Below the pieces are notes generated by a model, which did not search any database, had not been told where the DNA came from, and worked only from the letters and a program-made list of their open reading frames with translations. From contig NZ_AP014879.1 in NCBI RefSeq assembly GCF_002355735.1, forward strand, positions 1,612,001 to 1,676,000: a stretch of DNA of 64,000 nt, in the 5' to 3' direction. The translations under genes were made by a program, and so were the position numbers. Shown here piece after piece: positions 18,583-27,947 of this stretch (the stretch's first letter is position 1; every line of letters begins with the position of its first letter). This DNA comes from Sulfuricaulis limicola. GTDB lineage: Bacteria > Pseudomonadota > Gammaproteobacteria > Acidiferrobacterales > Sulfurifustaceae.

Positions 18583-19203
18583 TCAACTTCTGGAGTATTG
18601 CGATAGATCCTTCTTGATAACCTTTGCGGGATTTCCTGCCGCAATGCAGTTCGCAGGAATTGATTTCGATACCAGAGATTTCGCGCCAATTACAGAGTTA
18701 TCACCTATGGATACACCTTTACATATAAATACATCTGCGCCAATCCATACATTATTTCCTATGTATACTGGCTTGGCCGGTATATCTACATCAGCACAGT
18801 TATAACGCCTGTTCTCCGGCTTTATAGGATGCATATCATTATCGGCAATAATCGTATTCGCACCCAACAATGTATTATCGCCAATTTTGACATGGCTTTT
18901 ACAACATATTGCCCCACCGCTCATTCCGACATGGTTGCCAATTTCAATAAATGCCTCCGATGAATGAGTGGTAAGCACTATGCGATGATTTACACCTATG
19001 GCATTTCCTCTGCTAATTGAACGCAGAGTCGTAAAATCACCGATTATTATCTTGCTCCCTTTCCGAACAGAAAGAACAGGTATTCCATAACACATCACAT
19101 CTTTTCCAAGCCGAGCCCCTGCGCTACGCAACCAATAGCAAGCTAACTCGCTACCAAGCGAGTCATATATCGATAACAATTTTCTAATGAATCTGTAAAA
19201 CAT
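18583..19203 (-). CDS. Hexapeptide-repeat O-acyltransferase (CatB/LbH family)
   Basis: A 206-residue left-handed beta-helix protein. Repeats of the [LIV]-G-x4 type run from about residue 50 (KIIIGDFTTLRSI, FIEIGNHVGMSGGAI, HVKIGDNTLLGANTIIADND, VYIGNNVWIGADVFICKGVS, IGDNSVIGAKSLVSKSIP). The conserved active-site His region is DNDMHPIKPENRR, and the end CIAAGNPAKVIKK is characteristic of the CatB/NodL/WbbJ-type acetyltransferases. It probably adds an acetyl group to a sugar of the EPS repeat unit using acetyl-CoA. The gene is AT-rich and belongs to the same low-GC section as the neighbouring methyltransferase and glycosyltransferase. Confidence 0.87.
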   Translation of the reverse strand: MFYRFIRKLLSIYDSLGSELACYWLRSAGARLGKDVMCYGIPVLSVRKGSKIIIGDFTTLRSISRGNAIGVNHRIVLTTHSSEAFIEIGNHVGMSGGAICCKSHVKIGDNTLLGANTIIADNDMHPIKPENRRYNCADVDIPAKPVYIGNNVWIGADVFICKGVSIGDNSVIGAKSLVSKSIPANCIAAGNPAKVIKKDLSQYSRS

Positions 19204-19288
19204 CGTCTTTTAATACCGAGCACTGCCCTGTGAGCTTCAACCTCAATTCGGATTAATCATGAATATCCGTATAGCTGCGCAAGAGAGG

Positions 19289-20614
19289 TCATTGAACAGA
19301 TCTTTCATGATTTTCGCGATCGAGAATATCCCGATATGCCGACAAAATACCATTGATAACTCTATTCCCATTAAATCGCTCCAGAGAAAATTTACGAGCC
19401 TCTTCTGACAAACGTAATGCAAGCGCGTCATCATCGAAGATCCTGCGGATAGCCATGGCCAGTGCGGCGCTATCTCCTTTCTGAAAGAATAATCCTGTTT
19501 TCAGATCGTTTATCAGTGAGGGAATCCCCCCCACATATGATGCTACGCAAGGAACTCCAACCAATTCAGCCTCGATCAGACTATTACAGGAATTTTCTAT
19601 ATATGAAGAAAGCACATAAACATGCGCATTTAGGAGCTCATTTATAATTTCATTCTCAGTTACTGGACCCAGGAATGCCACACAATCATCAAGCCCCATA
19701 TCAGACACCATTGACCTTATATATTTTCCATACCCCTTGTCCGTAATATGGCCCCCTATCCTTAACTGAACATCCGGAACGTATTTACGCACTATACCAA
19801 TAGCTTTTATAAGGCATGGAACACCTTTTGCGGGCATACTGCGAGCGGTCATATACACAGAATGTCTATTTACACCATCAATTGACCATCTTGACTCGTA
19901 AAAAGATGGGCGCATGATTTCCGGCACGTCGTAGTACTGGGCTGATATATTATGCTCTCTTAAATGACTGTAATCCCAAAGTGTTCTCCCTTCAAAATAC
20001 TTGTTCTGTTTTATAATTTTAATCTCGTTTTTCGATCGCTTCGTTATGTCAATCTGATACAAGGCCTCATTCGGCATCAAAAACCTGTGCCGCCATTTTA
20101 CGTCCCCCCAGACATCATCCTTTATCACGCTGATCAATCCCTGAAATTTTACCAGTACAGGCACATCAATTATGTCGCTGATCAAACCGTAGAAGTTCTC
20201 CGTGCCCCACACGTGTATCAGGTCGGGTTTGAAGTCCCTCACCGCCCGGACGCAATATGCCAGTTCCTTCTGGTAGCTGTATGGCTTGACCATATTAATG
20301 ATCCCATTAAGCCGCGACCACACTCTGCTAAGCTTGCTTTTCTTCCTGGCAGGCAAAGGGTGGTCGGGAACAAGATAATATATGGAATTATCTTCCTCAA
20401 ATCGTTCGAATTCCCGAATCTCATTTGAAGCCCATACAATGCCTATTTTCCCGATCATTTCACAATTGGCCATTGCATTCATGGTCGTTTTCATCCACCA
20501 GCCTGTACCCAGGGATTCCTTCTTCCCGAGACGCTTGTTGACGGCAGGGAATGGAGTGTTAACGAACCACAAAACGCGTATTGGAGAGTTTTTCGTGCGC
20601 ATTGTTACAGTCAA
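19289..20614 (-). CDS. Family 4 (GT-B) glycosyltransferase, AT-rich gene
   Basis: A 441-residue GT4 enzyme. N-terminal residues IRVLWFVNTPFPAVNKRLG start the acceptor domain, and the middle reads DLIHVWGTENFYGLISDIID. The donor domain includes VYMTARSMPAKGVPCLIKAI, VAFLGPVTENEIINELLNAH, VYVLSSYIENSCNSLIEAEL and GVPCVASYVGGIPSLI, the last two being the GT4 catalytic/donor segment with the E-x7-E pattern (ENSCNSLIE). Codon use is AT-rich like the two genes further downstream. It ends the coupled polymerase-flippase-glycosyltransferase run: the flippase stop lies only 3 bases upstream of its start codon. Confidence 0.87.
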   Translation of the reverse strand: MTVTMRTKNSPIRVLWFVNTPFPAVNKRLGKKESLGTGWWMKTTMNAMANCEMIGKIGIVWASNEIREFERFEEDNSIYYLVPDHPLPARKKSKLSRVWSRLNGIINMVKPYSYQKELAYCVRAVRDFKPDLIHVWGTENFYGLISDIIDVPVLVKFQGLISVIKDDVWGDVKWRHRFLMPNEALYQIDITKRSKNEIKIIKQNKYFEGRTLWDYSHLREHNISAQYYDVPEIMRPSFYESRWSIDGVNRHSVYMTARSMPAKGVPCLIKAIGIVRKYVPDVQLRIGGHITDKGYGKYIRSMVSDMGLDDCVAFLGPVTENEIINELLNAHVYVLSSYIENSCNSLIEAELVGVPCVASYVGGIPSLINDLKTGLFFQKGDSAALAMAIRRIFDDDALALRLSEEARKFSLERFNGNRVINGILSAYRDILDRENHERSVQ

Positions 20615-20617
20615 CGC

Positions 20618-22144
20618 CTACTGTTGATTTTTCCGGAACAGCCTTGCGAGCCGGTCTTTCGTCCCCTGATCGACCAAGCTGCTGTGTTTGACAAGAAAAC
20701 CATAAAACGACAGGCCAATCAGCAATACACAGGCCAGATAGGCGGACGTCTCGATCCGAGTCGATGATGCCCCCCACGTTGTGTTCTTTAACGGAACAAA
20801 TACCAGAAACATGGCAGCCGTAACGAGCAACATTAGCAGCCTGTCTCTTATCCAGAACGTGAAAGAAGAAGCGCCGATGATTCTGTTTGTTATGACGATT
20901 ACCATCACCACGCTCGCTGCTTCGAACAGGACCAGATTCAACCCCGCTCCAAGAATATCGAAAGCCCTTATGAGGGCAGGAAGGAAAATGAGCACGAGAA
21001 CGGTTTGGGCAAACCCGGTGATTGCCAGTATCTTTGACTTGCCCATGCCAAGCGCAAAGGTGGACGGAACCATGGTGGCGCTGCTGAGATAATAGCCGAC
21101 AAAAAACAGTGCCATCAGCAACCAGCAATTATTGGCGATGTCTGCCCCGAGCCAGACATATAGTATGTCCCACGAATAAATGACGCCAAAACTATATAAC
21201 GGCGCGCTGATAAGGCTTAACACCCGGTTCGCGCCCAGATAAAGTGACTTGATTCTTCCGGTTTCTTGCAATGCCTTTAATTCGCTGACGAATGGAAACA
21301 TCACGGTGGTGGAACTTGCCAGCAGATTGTTCAATGACGATACGATCCGGGAAGCGATGTTGAAATAGGCAATTCCGGATGGCCCAATGTACATATTGAT
21401 GAATATGGGAGGAAGCGCATTCAACGCCAACCGGTTTATTCTCCCCACGACTATCCACGATGCGAAATCGTATATTTCCCGAAGCAGTTCCCTGGACATG
21501 TCAAAACCAAGATGGAATGACGGAACCAGTCTTTTCACAATAAAATGCAGTATCGGCAGACTTGCCAGGTTAAGAATCAACCTCGCCACGATCATCCCTG
21601 CAATTCCATACCCAAGCCACAGGAGCAACAAGCTGACCAGGGAGGCTGTTATTTGAAACAACGACTCATAAACACTCGACACGCCATAGCGCTGCAACCC
21701 CATAAAGAGAGAGACATACACATTCCGGCACATCAGCGCGATAATATTTATTGCGGAATAGTAAAGCGCGTCCCTGGCCTCATTCAAAAAACCAGCTTCA
21801 TCCTTAATAACGAATAAAGCCAAATTATCAACTGCCAGATAAATCGCCAGCCCCAGAAGGCTGGCTATCACGATTTGAAATCCCAGTGATGCCGTAATTA
21901 AAGAATTAATACCAGCGTGGTTATTCTCTGCTGCATATTTCGCGCTCATGCGGATCACAGCCGGGTCGATGCCAGCCTGAAGGATAGTCACCCAGCTGAA
22001 TATCAGGAGCAGAAAGCTGTAGATTCCAAAACCGTCAATTCCCAGAAAATATATGTAGGCGGGAACAAACAGCACGCTGACAGCCATGTTTACAACCTGG
22101 CTGATCGTGTTGAAGCCGGCGTTTTTCAGGATCTTTTTTGGCAC
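20618..22144 (-). CDS. Wzx-type oligosaccharide flippase (MOP/MviN-like superfamily)
   Basis: About 508 residues with 12-14 predicted membrane helices: NAGFNTISQVVNMAVSVLFV, VPAYIYFLGIDGFGIYSFLL and so on, ending in a short basic cytoplasmic tail (KDRLARLFRKNQQ). It should move the undecaprenyl-linked repeat unit across the inner membrane. The start chosen is a GTG at 22142-22144 (VPKKILKNAGFNTIS), overlapping the polymerase gene by 19 bases. Longer in-frame starts up to 22306 add a Cys-rich stretch that is just the polymerase gene read in another frame. No strong ribosome-binding site is seen, so translational coupling to wzy is likely and the exact start is uncertain. Confidence 0.82.
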   Translation of the reverse strand: MPKKILKNAGFNTISQVVNMAVSVLFVPAYIYFLGIDGFGIYSFLLLIFSWVTILQAGIDPAVIRMSAKYAAENNHAGINSLITASLGFQIVIASLLGLAIYLAVDNLALFVIKDEAGFLNEARDALYYSAINIIALMCRNVYVSLFMGLQRYGVSSVYESLFQITASLVSLLLLWLGYGIAGMIVARLILNLASLPILHFIVKRLVPSFHLGFDMSRELLREIYDFASWIVVGRINRLALNALPPIFINMYIGPSGIAYFNIASRIVSSLNNLLASSTTVMFPFVSELKALQETGRIKSLYLGANRVLSLISAPLYSFGVIYSWDILYVWLGADIANNCWLLMALFFVGYYLSSATMVPSTFALGMGKSKILAITGFAQTVLVLIFLPALIRAFDILGAGLNLVLFEAASVVMVIVITNRIIGASSFTFWIRDRLLMLLVTAAMFLVFVPLKNTTWGASSTRIETSAYLACVLLIGLSFYGFLVKHSSLVDQGTKDRLARLFRKNQQ

Positions 22145-23436
22145 TGTAGGGCAGCTGTCAGAATTGGTGGCTCTTGCCTGCTGAAATTCTTTTTGTTCCT
22201 GCTGATAGCAACCAGGATGGAGAGCGGAAAATATAAAAAGAACGTGGCAAAGGATGATAAAACAGTAACATTTGAGAGCGCAAAGAACAGGTTGTGCGCC
22301 ATGCAACAGAGGACCGCCACACCTATTTGATAGTTCTGGATGTCGCTTTTGTTTTCTGCCAGAAATCTTTTAATGAACCTGGCAGCTACAAACACCAGCG
22401 TCAGCCCAAGCAATAATCCAATCGAGCCATAGTAATATAGCCACTCCAGGAGCAGGTTATGCGGGGCGATTACCAGTTCATCCCGGGTGCTGAATGTCCC
22501 TCCCGTTGCTCTGGTGACGCGTTTTCTTTCTATTGCTTCACTTTGCAGCGGTTTTCCGATTACCGGGTTCTCCTCCATGGCGATCCGGGTAATTACAAAT
22601 ATCTGATCGTAACGCAGCTGGTAGGTTTCCTGGCTCGAATCAAACGTCGTTGACGCTCTTTCAAACAGCTTGGGCAGCAATGATGGTGATAAAATCATCG
22701 CCGCACCGGCACCCACTACAACCACCACCATTAATGCGGTAGCTTCTTTGACTGCCGACGTTTTATTGAAAAAAAACAGCGCAATAAGACCCAGCAATAT
22801 CCCGATAAATCCGCTTCGATGGCCAACCATGATGAAGGTCATTATTACCAGGGCCTTCACGAAAAATGCAGCGGTCGATGACGATGCAAGCACGTGGTTC
22901 CTGCTCACTGCCAGGAAATAGAGCAGGCTTAGCATGGTCAGGAAACCTCCCGTCAGGATATGACTCGAAAATCCCTGTGTGGCAAAAGCATAGATGTGCA
23001 GCACAAAAATATATACCAGGAATATGATCAACAAATGATGAAGGTATCTGAGATCCGCTTTCCGTGTCACGAGCATCGGGATGAAGAACAAGAACGCGTA
23101 GGCAGTGGCATATTTCACCAGCATTCTGATACTCGTAATATCGTGATTGCTTTGCAGCAGCCACTTGAAAAAACTAAACGCAATAAAAAGGGCGAATATG
23201 ATTTGTATGCCTCTGCCCTCATGCCGTCCGCTTGAAGACAAGCGGTTTTTCCGGGCAAAGAATCTGAAAAATACGTATATACATAAAAATATGAAACTGA
23301 TATCCGCAATATACAAGGAAACCGGACCGATATTTACGGATGGCTTCACTTTATTAAAGTAAGCCGGAAAATATTCAATAAAGACTCCGATTATGAGGAG
23401 GCTATATGGGCTGAATATTCTTGATATCTTATTCAT
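22126..23436 (-). CDS. Wzy-type polymerase / O-antigen ligase family membrane protein
   Basis: A 436-residue polytopic inner-membrane protein (about 10-12 helices) with the Wzy_C/O-antigen ligase signature APHNLLLEWLYYYG around the large periplasmic loop, preceded by the charged loop with QETYQLRYDQIF. Basic residues such as MVGHRSGFIGILLGL are also family-typical. It should polymerise repeat units on the periplasmic side, working with the Wzx-like flippase (overlapping gene downstream) and the Wzz/GumC-like chain-length protein at 32862-34634. A role as ligase is less likely because the locus encodes a complete Wzx/Wzy/Wzz set. It is the first gene of its run, after a gap of about 370 bases. 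Confidence 0.83.
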   Translation of the reverse strand: MNKISRIFSPYSLLIIGVFIEYFPAYFNKVKPSVNIGPVSLYIADISFIFLCIYVFFRFFARKNRLSSSGRHEGRGIQIIFALFIAFSFFKWLLQSNHDITSIRMLVKYATAYAFLFFIPMLVTRKADLRYLHHLLIIFLVYIFVLHIYAFATQGFSSHILTGGFLTMLSLLYFLAVSRNHVLASSSTAAFFVKALVIMTFIMVGHRSGFIGILLGLIALFFFNKTSAVKEATALMVVVVVGAGAAMILSPSLLPKLFERASTTFDSSQETYQLRYDQIFVITRIAMEENPVIGKPLQSEAIERKRVTRATGGTFSTRDELVIAPHNLLLEWLYYYGSIGLLLGLTLVFVAARFIKRFLAENKSDIQNYQIGVAVLCCMAHNLFFALSNVTVLSSFATFFLYFPLSILVAISRNKKNFSRQEPPILTAALQCQKRS

Positions 23437-23809
23437 TGGCTCTTCACGGGAATATATTCAAAAACGCCGTCGTCGTCCCGTCACTTCACCCAGAAAAAAC
23501 GCGCAGATGAAGAACGCCACGGTCCGAGCCCTGCGCGAACACAAGCAGCTGTTCGAGTTGAAGCATGCTGAACGGAAGCAGCTGAAATTTCTTCCGGGTA
23601 CACGTAAATATCCACAATTCCTTGATAAAGACCCTGAATGGACCTTAGAACTGGTTGTTAAGGCTGTCTGGCCTGAGGTCGGGAGGATTTCGTTCAATCC
23701 AGCAACGGCGGGAGGACGAGATGAAAAACACAATACTGAAAACTACACCAAACGAGCGGTCGGAGGACCCGGATGGAACCTCCTGGGAGGTCAGTATTTC
23801 GTGAGCCAT
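23437..23809. other. Intergenic region; possible decayed gene, nothing recognised
   Basis: These 373 bases lie between the polymerase gene and the APS-kinase gene. An open frame on the plus strand (to 23824, including the segment RALREHKQLFELKHAERKQL) overlaps the end of the APS-kinase gene and has a biased Lys/Arg/Glu composition, but matches no family I know. The same stretch is open on the minus strand with a Ser/Cys/Arg composition typical of a shadow frame. It must contain the promoter for the wzy run. A gene remnant is possible. Confidence 0.35.
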
Positions 23810-25600
23810 CTAAAACCTCTGTGATTCTTCTGATCCGCGGGGATTCATGGAATCCACCGGGTTCTCCCCGCCATCCAAATAACCTTCTTTCATAAGGTAC
23901 AGGAAAATCTCCTGCGCTGCATGTGCCGGCGTGAGATTGGTCGTATCGATCTGAATTTCGGGGTTTTCCGGCGCCTCGTAGGGATCGCTGATGCCGGTAA
24001 ATTCCGGGATGAGCCCCTTTCTGGCCTTCGCATACAACCCCTTGCGATCGCGCTTCTCGCAAATCTCAAGAGGAGTCGCAACATATATTTCGATAAACGC
24101 GCCATGTTGTTCGATGAGCTCGCGCACGGCCCGGCGTGTCGCCTTATATGGCGCAATGGGAGCGCAGATGGCGACACCGCGATTTTTGGTGATTTCACCG
24201 GCAACGAAGCCTATTCTGCGAACGTTAATATCGCGATGCTCTTTCGAGAACCCAAGTTCCCTGGAAAGATTATGGCGCACAACATCACCGTCCAGCAGCG
24301 TTACCGGCCTTCCACCCAGCTCGATAAATTTGGCGTAAAGAATTTTCGCCAAAGTCGATTTCCCGGAGCCCGACAAGCCGGTAAAAAACAGGGTGATACC
24401 CTGCTGACGACGGGGCGGATACACTTTTCGAAGCTCCGCAATCACATCGGGAAAGGAAAACCATGCCGGAATTTCCTGGTCATGCGCCAGATGGCTGGAT
24501 AACTCTTTCTCCGTAAACACGACACCCTTTCTTCCTTCCCGCTCAATCCTCTCAACGGGAAGGAATTGATCGTCCTCGGGCACGTATTGCATCTCCCGGA
24601 TCGGGATCATGCGAATGCCCAATTCATGTTGATGCTTTGCCACTATCTCCTGCGCCGCATAACGGGGATAGAAACGCTCGCCGCCCATGCGGATCTCGGG
24701 TGGAGCGGCATGTTCCGGTCCAATTATCAGATGTGAACATCCATAATTCTGCCTGACAATGGCATTAAGCAGCGCCTCGCGCGGGCCGGCCATGCGTACC
24801 GCCATGGGTAGCAACGAAAGTGCAGCCAGATTGTGCGGGTAGTGACGGCGTATCGCCTGATAGCAATGCACCCGCGCGTAGTAATGCAAATCACCGGGTT
24901 TGGTCATGCCGACAGCAGGATGCAACAGGATGTTCGCCTGCGCCTCCCTGGCCGCCCCCAGGGTGATGTCCCGATGCAGGCGATGCATGGGTTTGCTGGT
25001 GTTGAACGCCACCACGTGGTGCCATCCGTGCTTTTCGAACAAGTGGCGCAGTTCCCCGGGGGTATCGCGCAGCGTCTCGAAGTCATGGTGCATAGGCAAC
25101 TGGATGCCTTCGATTTGACCGCCAACATAGTTTCCGTGGACCTGCTCAAATAGAAAACGCACGCCCGGGTGATTCAGGGATCCGGTTCCATACACGAGCT
25201 GCGCCTCGCGCTTCTTGTCGGGTTTCCACACGTCCGTAATGCGCAGCACAGCGAGCATGAAACCTTCAGGGTCGTTCAGCCCAAGACAGCCGCCGGCCTG
25301 GAGTTTTTCCGCGACAGGATCAGGGACATCCAGGGTAATGGGCATGGACCACAGCAAACCATCCGGCAGACGCATTTTCTCCAGCACGCTTTCATAGGCT
25401 TCCCGGTCCATGAATCCCCGCAACGGCGAGAAGGCACCGTTCATGAGCAGCTCCAGGTCGCAAAGCTGGCGCTGTGACAGCGTGATGGCGGGAAACTCCT
25501 GCGATTCCTGCTTGAGCAACACGGCGCGCTTCTCGTCCGCCAGGAGATTCTGGAGGATGCCACCGTATGGAGTGACAAGATGATCCATGCGCTGTTCCAT
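23810..25600 (-). CDS. cysC: Two-domain APS kinase with degenerate ATP-sulfurylase domain (Sat-CysC fusion)
   Basis: A 596-residue fusion. The N-terminal ~390 residues have the ATP-sulfurylase fold (GAFSPLRGFMDREAYE, VGMTKPGDLHYYARVHCYQA), but two active-site motifs are altered: the QTRNPxHRxH motif reads NTSKPMHRLH (200-209) and the GRDHAG loop reads GPEHAA. The C-terminal ~180 residues are an intact APS kinase with P-loop FTGLSGSGKSTLAK, LLDGDVVRHNL and ISDPYEAPENPE. A two-domain APS kinase from Thiobacillus denitrificans with an inactive sulfurylase-like domain is known, and this looks like the same type. It would phosphorylate APS to PAPS. The ATG follows the rfbD stop with no gap, so it is co-translated with the rhamnose operon. 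Confidence 0.85.
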   Translation of the reverse strand: MEQRMDHLVTPYGGILQNLLADEKRAVLLKQESQEFPAITLSQRQLCDLELLMNGAFSPLRGFMDREAYESVLEKMRLPDGLLWSMPITLDVPDPVAEKLQAGGCLGLNDPEGFMLAVLRITDVWKPDKKREAQLVYGTGSLNHPGVRFLFEQVHGNYVGGQIEGIQLPMHHDFETLRDTPGELRHLFEKHGWHHVVAFNTSKPMHRLHRDITLGAAREAQANILLHPAVGMTKPGDLHYYARVHCYQAIRRHYPHNLAALSLLPMAVRMAGPREALLNAIVRQNYGCSHLIIGPEHAAPPEIRMGGERFYPRYAAQEIVAKHQHELGIRMIPIREMQYVPEDDQFLPVERIEREGRKGVVFTEKELSSHLAHDQEIPAWFSFPDVIAELRKVYPPRRQQGITLFFTGLSGSGKSTLAKILYAKFIELGGRPVTLLDGDVVRHNLSRELGFSKEHRDINVRRIGFVAGEITKNRGVAICAPIAPYKATRRAVRELIEQHGAFIEIYVATPLEICEKRDRKGLYAKARKGLIPEFTGISDPYEAPENPEIQIDTTNLTPAHAAQEIFLYLMKEGYLDGGENPVDSMNPRGSEESQRF

Positions 25601-26533
25601 TCAGACGTGCCAGGCGCTGTCGTGCTGAAAATAAATCTGCCCGACCTCTTCCAGGCACAGCGCCAGGGAATTTTCCCACGTGGGCATGGCCAGATCATAT
25701 GTCTTGCGCAGCTTGTCCCCGTCGAGACGCGAATTCGCGGGGCGCTTTGCCGGCGTCGGATAACCGGAAGTCGGAATGGGAACCAGCTTCGGCCTGGCAG
25801 TCATCGCCTGGTCAGGCAATCCGTCGAGAATCCTCGCGGCGAACCCGTGCCAGGAGGTCCAGCCCTCCGGAACCGCGTGGTATACCCCGCTGGCATCGGA
25901 TATGGACGTGGCCTGGCGGCACAGGGATGAAAAATGCTGCGCCACAATCTGCGACGTCACTTCTGCCAGCAAACGGGCCCAGGTCGGCGCCCCGATCTGG
26001 TCGTCAACTATCCTCAGTTCATTTTTCTCGCGCGCCAACCGGAGAATGGTCAGCAGGAAATTTCGTTCGCGCGCGGCGTAGACCCAGCTCGTTCTCAGTA
26101 TCAGGTGCGGCGCGCCCGCGGCCCGGATCGCCCGTTCGCCGGCCAGCTTGGTCCGGCCGTAGACATTGACGGGGTTAGGCGCGTCGTCCTCGCGATACGG
26201 GCGGTTCAACGTGCCGTCGAACACGTAATCCGTGGAGTAGTGAATGATGGCCGCCTTCAGATGTCTCGCCTCCTCCGCCAGGATGCCGGGGGCAACGCCG
26301 TTGACGGCCATGGCCAGCTCGGGTTCGGATTCCGCCTTGTCCACGGCGGTATAGGCGGCAGCGTTGACGATAAGGTCTGGCCGCACTTCCCCGACGACTT
26401 TCCGGATGGAATCCGGGTCGGCCAGGTCCATTTCCCGGCGTCCAACAGCGACGACATCGCCCAGCGAGGCCAGCGTGCGTTGCAGTTCCCACCCGACTTG
26501 GCCGTTTTTCCCGGTAAGGAGGATTTTTCTCAC
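25601..26533 (-). CDS. rfbD: dTDP-4-dehydrorhamnose reductase
   Basis: About 310 residues from a GTG at 26531-26533 that overlaps the rfbC stop as GTGA. The start VRKILLTGKNGQVGWELQRT contains the NAD(P)-binding glycine motif. Other family landmarks are DLADPDSIRK, NAAAYTAVDKAE, HYSTDYVFDG, the catalytic-region segment NVYGRTKLAGERA (YxxxK) and ILRTSWVYAARERNF. It performs the last step of dTDP-L-rhamnose synthesis, reducing dTDP-4-dehydrorhamnose with NAD(P)H in the cytoplasm. An upstream in-frame start at 26611 would run through rfbC and is rejected. It is immediately followed by the APS-kinase gene. Confidence 0.95.
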   Translation of the reverse strand: MRKILLTGKNGQVGWELQRTLASLGDVVAVGRREMDLADPDSIRKVVGEVRPDLIVNAAAYTAVDKAESEPELAMAVNGVAPGILAEEARHLKAAIIHYSTDYVFDGTLNRPYREDDAPNPVNVYGRTKLAGERAIRAAGAPHLILRTSWVYAARERNFLLTILRLAREKNELRIVDDQIGAPTWARLLAEVTSQIVAQHFSSLCRQATSISDASGVYHAVPEGWTSWHGFAARILDGLPDQAMTARPKLVPIPTSGYPTPAKRPANSRLDGDKLRKTYDLAMPTWENSLALCLEEVGQIYFQHDSAWHV

Positions 26534-27072
26534 TCGAACAGCTCCGCCTCGCGGAACGCCACGCCGGCCTTGTCCTTGACGGATAACTGCGGACCACCCG
26601 CCGCTGGCCATGAAATCGCGAGATCACGATCGTTCCAAACGATGGTGCGTTCGTACGGCGACGCCCAGTAATCAGTGGTCTTGTAAAGAACTTCGGCAAA
26701 TTCAGACAGGACCAGAAAACCATGCGCGAACCCCGGCGGGATCCACGCCATGCGCCTGTTATCCGCCGACAGCAGCATGCTTACCCATTTCCCGAAAGTC
26801 GGCGAGCGCCGGCGGAGATCCACGGCGACGTCGAAGATCTCGCCGGCCACCGCCCGCACCAGCTTGCCTTGCGGCTGCCGGATCTGGTAATGCAGGCCGC
26901 GCAACACGTTCCGTACCGAGCGCGAGTGATTGTCCTGAACGAAATCTGCCGCAATGCCGACAGCCTGCATGACTTTTTTGTTGAAACTCTCGTAGAAAAA
27001 TCCGCGCTCATCCGTGAAGACTTTTGGCTCCACGATCAGCACGTCCGGAATGGCGGTCAGCAAGACATTCAT
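26530..27072 (-). CDS. rfbC: dTDP-4-dehydrorhamnose 3,5-epimerase
   Basis: A 180-residue cupin-fold enzyme that epimerises C3 and C5 of dTDP-4-keto-6-deoxyglucose. Landmarks are PKVFTDERGFFYESFNKK, QDNHSRS, the active-site His segment VLRGLHYQIRQPQGKLVRA, and VDLRRRSPTFGKW, with PPGFAHGFLVLSE and YKTTDYW near the substrate pocket. The start ATG shares bases with the rfbA stop (TGATG arrangement) and the stop overlaps the rfbD GTG, so translation of the three genes is coupled. Length is normal for RfbC/RmlC (about 180). Confidence 0.96.
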   Translation of the reverse strand: MNVLLTAIPDVLIVEPKVFTDERGFFYESFNKKVMQAVGIAADFVQDNHSRSVRNVLRGLHYQIRQPQGKLVRAVAGEIFDVAVDLRRRSPTFGKWVSMLLSADNRRMAWIPPGFAHGFLVLSEFAEVLYKTTDYWASPYERTIVWNDRDLAISWPAAGGPQLSVKDKAGVAFREAELFE

Positions 27073-27947
27073 CAGAACACCCGCTCTTGCAGGACCCCAA
27101 GCAGATACTTGCCATAACCGTTGTTGCTCATGCGGCCGGCCAGTTTCTCCAGCTGACCGGCCGCGATATAGCCCATGCGGTAGGCGATTTCCTCGGGACA
27201 GGCGATCTTGAGTCCCTGCCGCTTCTCGATGGTTTCGATGAACAGTGACGCCTCCAGCAGGGATTCATGGGTGCCGGTATCCAGCCAGGCCATGCCCCGA
27301 CCCATCACCATGACATCCAGTCGTCCCTGCTCGAGATAAATCCTGTTTACGTCGGTAATCTCCAGCTCCCCGCGCGCGGAGGGCTTGAGGGATTTGGCAA
27401 CGGCTACCACCTGGTTGTCATAAAAATAGAGCCCGGTCACAGCATAGCGGGACTTGGGTTTTTTCGGTTTTTCCTCAATGGATACCGCTCTCCTCGCGGA
27501 ATCGAATTCCACCACGCCATAACGTTCCGGATCCTGCACCGGATAGGCGAAGATAGTCGCCCCCGTCTGTTTCCGTACCGCATTTTTCAGGTCAGCAGTG
27601 AACTCATGCCCGTAAAAAATATTGTCGCCCAGCACCAATGCGCATGAACTATTGCCGATGAATGGCTCGGCGATAACGAATGCCTGCGCGATGCCTTCGG
27701 GCTTGGGCTGCACTGCGTAGGAAATATTCAGCCCCCATTCCGCACCATCCTTCAGCAGCTGCTCAAACCGGGGGATGTCCTGCGGGGTGGAGATAACCAG
27801 GAAATCCCGGATGCCCGCCAGCATCAGCGTGGACAGCGGATAATAAATCATCGGCTTGTCGTAAACCGGCAGCAATTGCTTGGAAACAGCCTGGGTCACC
27901 GGATACAACCGGGTTCCCGAGCCCCCCGCCAGAATAATGCCCTTCAT
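27072..27947 (-). CDS. rfbA: Glucose-1-phosphate thymidylyltransferase
   Basis: About 291 residues, from an ATG at 27945-27947 that overlaps the rfbB stop as ATGA; a start 12 codons upstream is rejected because family members begin [18 protein letters not shown]. The signature [11 protein letters not shown] near the N-terminus, [27 protein letters not shown] and [19 protein letters not shown] are diagnostic of RmlA. It makes dTDP-glucose from dTTP and glucose-1-phosphate, the entry step to dTDP-rhamnose, which normally feeds back on this enzyme. The order rfbB-rfbA-rfbC-rfbD is tight, with every junction overlapping. Confidence 0.96.
   Translation of the reverse strand: MKGIILAGGSGTRLYPVTQAVSKQLLPVYDKPMIYYPLSTLMLAGIRDFLVISTPQDIPRFEQLLKDGAEWGLNISYAVQPKPEGIAQAFVIAEPFIGNSSCALVLGDNIFYGHEFTADLKNAVRKQTGATIFAYPVQDPERYGVVEFDSARRAVSIEEKPKKPKSRYAVTGLYFYDNQVVAVAKSLKPSARGELEITDVNRIYLEQGRLDVMVMGRGMAWLDTGTHESLLEASLFIETIEKRQGLKIACPEEIAYRMGYIAAGQLEKLAGRMSNNGYGKYLLGVLQERVF

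Noticed and set aside
23393-23824. 143-codon plus-strand open frame between wzy and the APS-kinase gene
   Set aside because: Overlaps both neighbours, no ribosome-binding site and no family resemblance; kept only as a possible gene remnant.
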